Positions 1 through 5,855 of a stretch of DNA of 12,613 bases are shown here, in pieces; within the stretch, counting starts at the first letter, position 1, and each line of letters opens with the position of its first letter. The DNA is from Staphylothermus sp. (GTDB lineage: Archaea; Thermoproteota; Thermoprotei_A; Sulfolobales; Desulfurococcaceae). Below the pieces are notes generated by a model, which saw only the letters and a list, made by a program, of their open reading frames with translations, was not told the origin of the DNA and made no database searches. The stretch lies in assembly GCA_021159785.1 (NCBI GenBank), contig JAGHDU010000065.1:1-12613 (forward strand), in the 5' to 3' direction. A program made the position numbers and the translations under genes.

Positions 1-33
1 GAGGATACCAGTAGCTAATAATCTTGGCAGGCT

Positions 34-486
34 CTACGGGACTGCTTTAAGCCATGGAACCCTCTTAAAGTCTTCGTCGAAGGTAAGAATGGTTTCTATG
101 TTGTAGTGTTTACACGTCAATGCTATAACAGCATCACTTGGTAAGAGTTTAAGATAGTTAGCTACTTCAATCATGTCTTGATACCTCACGTTTTCTACCA
201 AGACTTCCACTTCAAGGTCTTTTAATAGTCTTTGTATACCATTTATTATAGATGCTGGATACCCCTCATCAGCTATTAGCCTTCGCAAACTATAAGAACC
301 AATAGTCTCTTGTAGTGTTTGATAGTATTTTCTTGTAGATATGTAGAGAAGCTCATTTACAACTGTCAAGCTGGTATGGAATAAGCATTCCTCATAGTCT
401 TCTAGTAGCTTTCGAGCCGCTTGCGTGAGCTTAGTCTCGAATAGAATGTTGTAAAATACGTTAGTATCTATGAATACCTTGTTCAC
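34..486 (-). CDS. vapC: VapC-type PIN-domain ribonuclease toxin (first TA module)
   Basis: This 150-residue protein has the single-domain length usual for VapC toxins, Mg-dependent endoribonucleases that cut tRNA or other RNA when not held by their antitoxin. The acidic PIN residues are visible in order: D7 in FIDTN, E45 in VVNELLY, D118 in LPSDAVIAL, and D137/D139 in TFDEDF. The start is GTG; its first four bases (GTGA, 483-486) overlap the stop of the antitoxin gene, so the two genes are translationally coupled in the usual antitoxin-first order. Family assignment is firm. The RNA target and whether the toxin is active cannot be read from the sequence. No gene follows it before the left edge. 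Confidence 0.92.
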   Translation of the reverse strand: MNKVFIDTNVFYNILFETKLTQAARKLLEDYEECLFHTSLTVVNELLYISTRKYYQTLQETIGSYSLRRLIADEGYPASIINGIQRLLKDLEVEVLVENVRYQDMIEVANYLKLLPSDAVIALTCKHYNIETILTFDEDFKRVPWLKAVP

Positions 487-683
487 TGTGCCTGAGCCTC
501 TTCCTCATATTTCTTTAGCTCCTCTACATCAGCCCTACCGAAAATTCCAACATATTTTTCAAGAACCTCGCTTACCCTGCGCTTACGTATAAAGACAACT
601 AACTCTTCACCTTCTCTAAACTCTAGTGGTTCCAACGGCTTCAATACACCATTCTCGTATCTTACCCTAACTACCTTTGACAA
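483..683 (-). CDS. vapB: Antitoxin of the DUF104 (AF2212/PG0164-like) family
   Basis: This is a 66-residue protein. Its N-terminal half is a small beta-rich segment of the form VVRVRYENGVLKPLEPLE, followed by EGEELVVFI. This is typical of DUF104 antitoxins found next to PIN toxins in Archaea and cyanobacteria. The C-terminal half is charged and helical (VSEVLEKYVGIFGRADVEELKK) and probably wraps the toxin. The start is TTG at 683: a TAG lies in frame two codons upstream, and a GGTGA Shine-Dalgarno sequence (691-695) sits 7 nt away. It overlaps the toxin gene by 4 bp. By analogy with other TA antitoxins it may repress its own promoter, but no operator is obvious. Confidence 0.85.
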   Translation of the reverse strand: MSKVVRVRYENGVLKPLEPLEFREGEELVVFIRKRRVSEVLEKYVGIFGRADVEELKKYEEEAQAQ

Positions 684-790
684 GCACTAATCACCACAAT
701 ATATACTATGAATTCTACAACAATAAGATTTTCCCATAATAATCTCTAATTGTCCCATATACTAGATAATAGGTATGAATTCTTATTGTA

Positions 791-824
791 TCTGTCCCAG
801 AGCTACATCGCTATGTGGGACAGA
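791..824. repeat. Perfect 9-bp inverted repeat (stem-loop) beside the first tRNA-like element
   Basis: TCTGTCCCA (791-799) and TGGGACAGA (816-824) are exact reverse complements around a 16-nt loop. A second copy of TGTCCCA occurs at 751-757. The 3' arm overlaps the start of the first tRNA-like repeat. Bases 802-812 in the loop can alternatively pair with 824-837 (11 pairs with a 3-nt bulge), so the two helices compete or could form a pseudoknot. No factor-independent terminator is implied, because no U-run follows. Confidence 0.55.
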
Positions 825-886
825 GCGATATTGTAGCCAGCCTCCGGAGTCGGAGATCCCGGGTTCAAATCCCGGCGGGCCCGCCA
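818..886 (+). pseudogene. tRNA-like element A: tRNA 3' portion lacking a 5' acceptor strand
   Basis: The 3' part is a textbook tRNA end: T-stem CCGGG (859-863), loop TTCAAAT, CCCGG (871-875), acceptor 3' strand CGGGCCC (876-882), discriminator G883, CCA 884-886. A complete gene would need GGGCCCG about 70 nt upstream; no such sequence occurs in the upstream DNA. GGACAGAGCG (818-827) resembles the end of an archaeal D-arm. CTCCGGA could be an anticodon loop (CCG, Arg), but its stem (CCAGC/GTCGG) has a mismatch, and about 8 extra bases lie between D-arm and anticodon stem. It may be a tRNA remnant left by integration, a pseudogene, or the 3' half of a split tRNA. It is one of two direct repeats flanking the second vapBC pair. 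Confidence 0.6.
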
Positions 887-933
887 CTTTTCCAAAACCT
901 GATTATTTATTTCTAAAAGCTTAGTTGTGTTAG

Positions 934-945
934 TAAATATAATTA
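934..945 (+). promoter_or_regulatory. Candidate TATA box for the second vapBC pair
   Basis: TAAATATAATTA lies about 40-50 bp before the antitoxin ATG. That spacing would place a transcription start near 965-970 and give a short leader. The call rests only on composition and position, in DNA that is A+T-rich anyway. Confidence 0.3.
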
Positions 946-983
946 AGATGTCTGATAATCATAATATTTCATGGTAGAAGGTT

Positions 984-1148
984 ATGACGAGTGGTGTCCT
1001 AAGAATCCGTTTATCAAGAGATGCTATGAAAAAATTGTTTAATTCTAAGAAGATCAGTGTATCTAGGGGGATCGATGAAGTTATCGATAAGTATTCCGAA
1101 AAAGTAGAAGATGATGTACTAATGGAGTTTATTGAGGAAAGGAGGTAA
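984..1148 (+). CDS. vapB: Small VapB-like antitoxin of the second TA module
   Basis: This 54-residue protein runs from MTSGVLRIRLSRDAMKKLF to EFIEERR. The short N-terminal beta-like stretch (VLRIRLSRDA) followed by two charged helices resembles ribbon-helix-helix or related VapB antitoxins, but I do not recognise the exact family. The ATG is supported by a TAG in frame three codons upstream and by AAGG just before it, though the latter is very close. The gene ends with GAGGAAAGGAGGTAA, and its last codons carry the GGAGGT Shine-Dalgarno sequence (1141-1146) of the toxin gene that starts 8 bp after its stop. The main evidence is this position and coupling to a PIN gene. It is unrelated in sequence to the DUF104 antitoxin at 483-683. 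Confidence 0.72.
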   Translation: MTSGVLRIRLSRDAMKKLFNSKKISVSRGIDEVIDKYSEKVEDDVLMEFIEERR

Positions 1149-1156
1149 CTAAGCAT

Positions 1157-1609
1157 ATGAATCTAGTTGTTGATGTATCAGTATTTATTGATAGCCTCTT
1201 CGTTTATAATGAAGAGCGGAGCTATAGAGCACGTAATTTATTCAAGCTCATCACCAATAAGGATCTCAACATTTTTGAACCACAAGTATTTGGCATAGAG
1301 TTAGCCTCGCAATTAGTCCGTAGGAAACCAAGAGACTTAGCCATGAAAATATACAATGAAATAATAAATAAAATCATTATGATCGATGAAATAGATTATG
1401 AGTTACTCCTAGATATTGCTCTATCAACTGGTTGTAGAGCTATAGATACATTCTACATAGCTGCATCCAGCCTTATCCCAGCCATACTAGTAAGTGCTGA
1501 TAAAACAATGATTGAAAACGCTAGAAAATATGGAGTAAACGCATATTACATCCACAGCTCAATTGATTATAACGCTTTAATATCAAGAATCAACCAGCCC
1601 ACTTCATAA
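1157..1609 (+). CDS. vapC: VapC-type PIN-domain ribonuclease toxin (second TA module)
   Basis: This 150-residue PIN-domain protein has the four acidic positions of the family: D6 in NLVVDVSVFID (also D12), E48 in FGIELAS, D97 in CRAIDTFYIAA, and D115 in VSADKTM. It is expected to be a metal-dependent RNase neutralised by the small protein encoded just upstream. The ATG has a strong GGAGGT at 1141-1146, 10 nt away. It is clearly a different subgroup from the PIN protein at 34-486: the motif contexts differ, and the two share little beyond the catalytic residues. The stop codon lies 6 bp before the second tRNA-like repeat, so the coding end and the repeat are nearly contiguous. Confidence 0.9.
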   Translation: MNLVVDVSVFIDSLFVYNEERSYRARNLFKLITNKDLNIFEPQVFGIELASQLVRRKPRDLAMKIYNEIINKIIMIDEIDYELLLDIALSTGCRAIDTFYIAASSLIPAILVSADKTMIENARKYGVNAYYIHSSIDYNALISRINQPTS

Positions 1610-1615
1610 AGCCCT

Positions 1616-1684
1616 GGACAAAGTGATATTGTAGCCGACCATTGGAACCGGTGATCCAGGGTTCAAATCCCGGCGGGCCTGCCA
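1616..1684 (+). pseudogene. tRNA-like element B: second, more diverged copy of the tRNA 3' portion
   Basis: Direct repeat of the element at 818-886, about 57 of 69 positions identical without gaps. It keeps the T-loop TTCAAAT, acceptor strand CGGGCCT, G and CCA (1682-1684). Its T-stem has one mismatch (CAGGG/CCCGG), and the putative anticodon loop CATTGGA lacks the invariant T33. No 5' acceptor strand (AGGCCCG or GGGCCCG) lies upstream; that DNA is the end of the toxin gene. CCCTGGA (1612-1618) can pair perfectly with TCCAGGG (1655-1661). The decay suggests a pseudogene or an old attachment-site copy rather than a working tRNA. Confidence 0.55.
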
Positions 1685-1974
1685 TGTAAATAGCACTTAT
1701 ATTAGTTTTTGTGTATTTAGAGAGAAATTATCGATTGTTTAATCTTGTGAATAGCTCTAGCCAGTGATCACAGGGTACGTAGTGCTTCTTAAAATATATT
1801 CATAAGTACGTGGGGCTTCATTTTTGGTAAGAGACTGCCTTAGGATTACAGCTCTATCTTTGGGGGTCATGAATATTTTCTATCTGTTGCCAGGGTTGAA
1901 TACTCAGAAGCAATGTAGGTTCAAAATAATTATTAGAAGCTCTGTTGATCGAGTAATATAGCGGAGTGATGTAG
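1685..1974. other. Non-coding gap between element B and the broken hydrolase gene
   Basis: No convincing reading frame or RNA gene is visible. The only structure seen is a pair of similar 14-mers, GTACGTAGTGCTTC (1775-1788) and GTACGTGGGGCTTC (1806-1819), 31 bp apart, which may be chance. Confidence 0.5.
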
Positions 1975-2812
1975 ATGGAACGTCTTTGTCATATTGAGAA
2001 GAAATTCTATAGAAGTCTAGATGGAATAAAACTCTGTGGTATCTTTACACTTCCTCCTAATAAGCCGTACAAAGGATTTATTTACTCTTACATGGTATTA
2101 CTATGAATAAAAATGAATTCAGAGGATTCTATTCGGAGTTAGCAGAAAAGCTCTGTTTCAGAGGATTTGCATCCCTGAGATTTGATTTTAGGGGACATGG
2201 TGAGAGTGAAGGGTATCAACGAGAGTTTTCAGTAATAGAACAAATACTCGATATAAAAGCCAGTATAAAAGAAATATCAAAAATATGGAAAGGCCCAATC
2301 TCAATAATTGCTACAAGTTTTGGTGCGGGTGCAACCATCATTTACACAGCGTTATACGGTTCAAGAATAAATACCTTAATTCTCATAAGTCCTGTGATCG
2401 ATTATGTAGCGACCTTTCTAAAACCAACGACACCTTGGACTAAAGAAGAATTCAGTAAAGAAAGAATGAAAACATTAGAAACAAATGGATACTTAGAACT
2501 CAATGGAACATTTGATATAGGTGCCAAACTTGTTGAAGAACTCAAGCTTATTAAGCCTTATGAATACATAAAAATGCTCAAAATCCCAGTACTAACTATA
2601 CACGGCGATAAAGATACCATGGTTCCTTTTCGAAGTTTCAAAAATATATGGAACACCTAATGAAAAGTCAAAATTTATCGTTCTAAAAAATGCCGATCAT
2701 GGATATGTCGCTTATGGAGATGATACAGGATTTTCTGAAGAGTCTTTGAGAAATAGAGAACTTATTATAAATAAATGAAGTATTGAACTGGTTGGAACGT
2801 GTAATAGTATGA
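1975..2812 (+). pseudogene. Alpha/beta hydrolase, broken by three frameshifts
   Basis: Four fragments in successive frames rebuild one alpha/beta-hydrolase (esterase/peptidase-like) of about 280 residues. Fragment 1 (from ATG 1975) ends in NKPYKGFI. Near 2079-2084 the frame changes to LLHGITMNKNEF, the oxyanion-hole HG motif. The long central fragment (to about 2628) has FDFRGHGES, the nucleophile region ATSFGAGA (GxSxG with Ala first) and the acidic HGDKDTMVPF. Near 2628-2632 the frame shifts again to EVSKIYGTPNEK and NADHGY (catalytic His). Near 2770-2776 a third shift leads to NEVLNWLERVIV and a stop at 2810-2812. All three triad residues survive, but in different frames. Either a decayed gene or local sequencing error; intact neighbouring genes favour decay. 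Confidence 0.82.
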
Positions 2813-3232
2813 ATAATAACGTTTTAATTACTAAGACTACGGGGATATACGGAAATGTACAGATAAGAAAAGAAGTAAGGAAAAGTGATTACACAATCAT
2901 CAGATTAACAAAAGTAATAACGAAAACTCACATGTAGTTATAGAAGATTACGACATTATAGACTCTCATACAACAATATAGATTTATGCCCAACATACTA
3001 GATAACTGGTAAAATTACTGTACATTAAACACAACTTGTAACCCAGACAACAGCAGAAACACTTCCAGAAAAGCAAGTATCAAAACCACAACTAACAATA
3101 CAATTAGAAATCTATGATTCAATATAATACACACCTAGTATTTTTAATTGTAATAAATTGTAATAAAAGGTGTTCTCAAGGTATATGTTTCAAAAAGAAC
3201 ATACAAGTTAAAAACACATATAACAATTTCAT
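2813..3232. other. Gap with scraps of coding-like sequence, no intact gene
   Basis: A 41-codon frame starts at ATG 2809, overlapping the end of the hydrolase pseudogene (MNNNVLITKTTGIYGNV...), and stops at TAG near 2935. Shifting frame there gives HVVIEDYDIIDSHTTI, and a third stretch at 3029-3127 reads TQLVTQTTAETLPEKQ and ends LEIYDSI before a stop. The segments have protein-like composition but match no family I know. They may be remnants of another decayed gene, or chance. The last part (3130-3232) is A+T-rich and contains A-runs at 3192-3196 and 3210-3214, which are U-runs on the leftward transcript of the next gene and could serve as its terminator. Confidence 0.4.
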
Positions 3233-4399
3233 TTAGAAGTTTAATGCCTGCGATAGATCCTCTATTATATCCTCAGGATCTTCGAGTCCTACTGATAATC
3301 TCACTAAATTCTCCGTTATCCCTAGTTTTTCTCTATCTTCTTGCTCTAAGAACATTGATCCAGCCTTCACTGGCAATACAGCCATTGATTCCGTGCCTCC
3401 AAGACTAGGACATCTTTTGATCAACTTTAATTTTTTCATGAAGTTTACTGCGTCATTGTATGAACCTTTTATTTTGAAACTTACTACTCCACCATAAAGT
3501 GGTTTTTCGAAAATCTTCTTTGCTATGTCATGGTATGGGTTACTTGGGAGCCCTGGATACAATACTTCTTCGATCTTACTGTGATCGGCAAGATATTCAG
3601 CCACTGCTTTAGCGTTGAGGCTGTGTTTTTCGAATCTTAACTCGAGTGTCTTAATTCCGCGCATTATCATATACGATTCAAATGGCTGTAATATACCGCC
3701 TAACATTCTTCTCCAGTCCCACAGTGTCTTTATATCGTCTTTTCTCCCCGCAATTACTCCGCCAACTACGTCGTTGTGGCCACTGAAGTATTTCGTCATA
3801 CTATGAATGACTAGTCTCGCTTTGTACTTAATAGGTTTCAATATTACTGGTGTTGTAAAGGTATTGTCAACTGCCAATAGAATTCTTTCATTATCTATAC
3901 ATTTGGAGATATAATCTAGATCAATAACTTTGTTAGTTGGATTAGTCATAGCTTCCAGAAACACCATCGATGTCTCTTTATCTATAGACTCAACAATCGC
4001 TTCCGCAGATGGCCATACTTTAACTATTTTAACACCAAGTTTAGAAGCTAAGTTGTTCAACAATGATAGTGTTGAACTATAGACTTCCATAGGTACAATT
4101 ACTTTATCACCAGGCTTAAGCCACCATATAAACAATGTAGAGATCGAGGACATACCACTATTAAATGCCAGAGCATCATCTGTATCTTCAAGTTTCGCAA
4201 CAATTCGTTCAAGCGCTCTTGTAGTCGGGTTCTCCTCTCTACCATATCTAACGAAATTACCCCTATCGTTAACTATGGCTTCTCCTATTTCATAATCAAT
4301 GTATTCATATACCACACTTGTATATATTGGCGGAATATGAGAACCATACGCATCCTTATGTTCATGACCATGTATACTCTTTGTAGAGAACCCGGTCAT
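3233..4399 (-). CDS. PLP-dependent trans-sulfuration family enzyme (cystathionine gamma-synthase/lyase or methionine gamma-lyase type)
   Basis: Using the ATG at 4399 (388 residues), the protein has the full length and layout of the Cys/Met-metabolism PLP family. It shows RYGREENPTTRALE with Y52 and R54 (phosphate contacts across the dimer), Y107 stacking on PLP, D178 in AVDNTFTTP (pyridine nitrogen), and K203 in HSMTKYFSGHNDVVGG (Schiff-base lysine). R367 in VRLSVGLED binds the substrate carboxylate. Members make or break cystathionine, or release methanethiol or H2S from Met or Cys; these specificities cannot be separated here. The loop after Y107 is YSST rather than the usual YGGT or YGCT. 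A GTG nine bases upstream would also start the frame, but GGTGAG (4404-4409) overlaps it and is well placed for the ATG. It is transcribed alone, divergent from the dehydrogenase gene. Confidence 0.9.
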   Translation of the reverse strand: MTGFSTKSIHGHEHKDAYGSHIPPIYTSVVYEYIDYEIGEAIVNDRGNFVRYGREENPTTRALERIVAKLEDTDDALAFNSGMSSISTLFIWWLKPGDKVIVPMEVYSSTLSLLNNLASKLGVKIVKVWPSAEAIVESIDKETSMVFLEAMTNPTNKVIDLDYISKCIDNERILLAVDNTFTTPVILKPIKYKARLVIHSMTKYFSGHNDVVGGVIAGRKDDIKTLWDWRRMLGGILQPFESYMIMRGIKTLELRFEKHSLNAKAVAEYLADHSKIEEVLYPGLPSNPYHDIAKKIFEKPLYGGVVSFKIKGSYNDAVNFMKKLKLIKRCPSLGGTESMAVLPVKAGSMFLEQEDREKLGITENLVRLSVGLEDPEDIIEDLSQALNF

Positions 4400-4434
4400 T
4401 TCTCTCACCGAATCCGCATTTGGTTATGATTAGT

Positions 4435-4452
4435 CAAAATTTAACAATTTTG
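4435..4452. promoter_or_regulatory. 18-bp palindrome over the candidate TATA box of the PLP-enzyme gene
   Basis: CAAAATT (4435-4441), a TAAC spacer and AATTTTG (4446-4452) form a perfect 7-bp inverted repeat. Read leftward, the same stretch includes TTAAATTTT, a plausible TATA box about 40 bp from the ATG at 4399, giving a leader of roughly 15 nt. An inverted repeat at this spot could be a repressor site. In A+T-rich DNA it could also arise by chance. Confidence 0.35.
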
Positions 4453-4730
4453 AACTATTTTACTTTGCCTAGGTAATAATCCATTTACAAATTCAAAATA
4501 CTCAACTAGAGTTAACAGGGAACAATACCTTAGCACAAACAAGCTAATTATTCGAAATAAGAGTTCAAATCCGAAGAACTCAACACATAGGTGTATCACA
4601 ACATCATAATAGGGGATTATGACCAATTTTAGTTCTAGAGTTAAACTGACTAGTATTATATTAGAGTGCCAAACAAATTGTGCTAATACAACTTCACTGG
4701 TTACTCGGTTCTGTTAATTTATGAATTTAC

Positions 4731-4738
4731 ATATATAA
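4731..4738 (+). promoter_or_regulatory. Candidate TATA box of the dehydrogenase gene
   Basis: ATATATAA lies 39-46 bp before the TTG start, which would place transcription initiation near 4760, just ahead of GGTGA at 4766-4770. Confidence 0.4.
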
Positions 4739-4776
4739 CACAAGGATTAATAACAAAAATTATGAGGTGATAAAAT

Positions 4777-5514
4777 TTGAGGTTTTCCGGAAAGGTTGCT
4801 CTTATTACTGGAAGCGCTATGGGGATAGGGAAGGAGATAGTAAGAAGACTAGCCAATGAAGGAGCAAACGTAGTTTTATTCGATGTATCCGATAAAGTTT
4901 TTGAAACAGCTGAAGAGATAAAGAAGCTCGGTGTCGAAGCTCTTGCCTTTAAAGGTGATGTTACGAATAAACAAGACATCGAAAAAGCCGTTTCAGAGAC
5001 TGTAGAGAAGTTTGGCAAGATCGACATATTGGTGAATAATGCTGGCATATATCCATTTAAACCATTCCTAGAACTCTCCGAGGAGGAATGGGATAAAGTA
5101 ATGAATGTTAACGTTAAGGGAACATTTTATTTCACAAAAGCAGTTGCTCCCGTAATGGTTAAGAACAAGTATGGAAGAATAATCAACATAACATCCATAG
5201 CTACTATCGTAGGCTTTCCAGCCCTGACTCATTATTGTGCAAGTAAAGCAGCAATAGTTGGTTTTACGAGAGCATTAGCACTAGAACTAGCTCCATATAA
5301 CATAACAGTAAATGCTGTGGCCCCAGGACCGATAGAAACACCCGGTACAAAAACGGCAAGAGACGCGATTGAGCAAATCGTAAAAGCCATACCTATTGGC
5401 AGAATGGGGCTCCCCTCAGACGTGGCAGCAACAGTAGCGTTCCTTGCATCTGATGAAGCAAGCTTCATAACTGGAGCCGTAATAGTAGTTGATGGAGGCT
5501 ATACTGCTCAGTAA
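4777..5514 (+). CDS. Short-chain dehydrogenase/reductase (SDR, FabG-like)
   Basis: This 245-residue classical SDR has a Rossmann fold with cofactor motif TGSAMGIG (11-18), NNAG (87-90), N112, S140, and Y153/K157 in YCASK, the complete catalytic tetrad. The C-terminal VDGGYTAQ end is usual for the family. D36 at the end of the second strand (VVLFD) suggests a preference for NAD(H) over NADP(H). It is closest in style to 3-oxoacyl-ACP reductase or glucose/secondary-alcohol dehydrogenases. In an archaeon without a bacterial fatty-acid synthase, a FabG role is unlikely, and the substrate is unknown. The start is TTG with GGTGA 6 nt upstream. It stands alone: the next gene begins 341 bp downstream with its own promoter. 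Confidence 0.93.
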   Translation: MRFSGKVALITGSAMGIGKEIVRRLANEGANVVLFDVSDKVFETAEEIKKLGVEALAFKGDVTNKQDIEKAVSETVEKFGKIDILVNNAGIYPFKPFLELSEEEWDKVMNVNVKGTFYFTKAVAPVMVKNKYGRIINITSIATIVGFPALTHYCASKAAIVGFTRALALELAPYNITVNAVAPGPIETPGTKTARDAIEQIVKAIPIGRMGLPSDVAATVAFLASDEASFITGAVIVVDGGYTAQ

Positions 5515-5855
5515 ACCAACTTTTCTAACCAAGATCCTTTTATTGAAAGTATCATCACCTTAATAACCTATTTTTGAGCCATAAATTCGAAAAACCACAC
5601 CTTAGAATTGCATAATTGTATATACGATGAATTTTGGTTACACAAACTTTTGATCATTCTATAATCCAGTCTTATATTTATGCTAAGTTGAATAGTTTGG
5701 ATAGTCTATACGTATCAGACATTTTCTTAACAATGTAAGTTGAACGATTATTTTGTAATGTATTAAACAAATCTAGAAAATCCATAGTACAACATGTTAA
5801 ACGTAAATTTATTATATAACATCGTATATTAAAATTTTAATTATAAGGTGATTTG
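5515..5855. other. Intergenic region ahead of the amino acid fermentation operon
   Basis: No gene is visible in these 341 bp. The first part (CTTTTCTAACC, then CCTTTTATTG) has short T-runs that may end the dehydrogenase transcript. The 9-mer TAAGTTGAA occurs twice, at 5684-5692 and 5736-5744, with no further similarity around it. The end carries the promoter of the downstream operon. Confidence 0.5.
5807..5818 (+). promoter_or_regulatory. Candidate TATA box of the permease-ior-acd operon
   Basis: TTTATTATATAA, preceded by a purine-rich ACGTAAA, lies about 40-50 bp before the permease ATG. Transcription would start near 5840, giving a short leader that still includes the GGTGA at 5847-5851. 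Confidence 0.42.

Larger units (their letters stand above)
4400..4776. other. Divergent intergenic regulatory region
   Basis: This 377-bp gap separates two divergently transcribed genes. It contains the palindrome and candidate TATA box of the leftward gene near 4435-4452 and a TATA-like stretch for the rightward gene at 4731-4738. I see no convincing small gene in 4460-4715; the open frames there are short and low-complexity. Confidence 0.5.

Noticed and set aside
827..886. Complete functional tRNA-Arg(CCG) or tRNA-Pro gene.
   Set aside because: No 5' acceptor strand pairs with CGGGCCC, the anticodon stem has mismatches, and there are extra bases between the D-arm-like and anticodon parts.
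959..1156. 65-codon leftward frame opposite the small antitoxin gene.
   Set aside because: It is antisense to the vapB gene, whose position and coupled Shine-Dalgarno sequence support the rightward reading. Its serine-rich product looks like a shadow.
1..1700. CRISPR array or insertion sequence in the accessory region.
   Set aside because: Only two copies of the repeat exist, 798 bp apart with genes between them. No transposase and no terminal inverted repeats are visible.
2070..2090. Programmed -1 frameshift at ATTTATTTAC in the hydrolase.
   Set aside because: There is no classical slippery heptamer in the right frame, and two more frameshifts follow downstream, so decay is the simpler reading.
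754..3011. Similar A+T-rich segments CCCA-ATACTAGATAA-GGTA at 754-775 and 2989-3011 (about 19 of 23 positions).
   Set aside because: An 11-bp exact core is expected several times by chance in a window of this length and composition. No third copy or flanking similarity was seen, so I do not call a dispersed repeat.
4441..4626. 61-codon leftward open frame rich in hydrophobic residues between the divergent genes.
   Set aside because: No Shine-Dalgarno sequence, no recognisable family, and composition explained by A+T-rich intergenic DNA.
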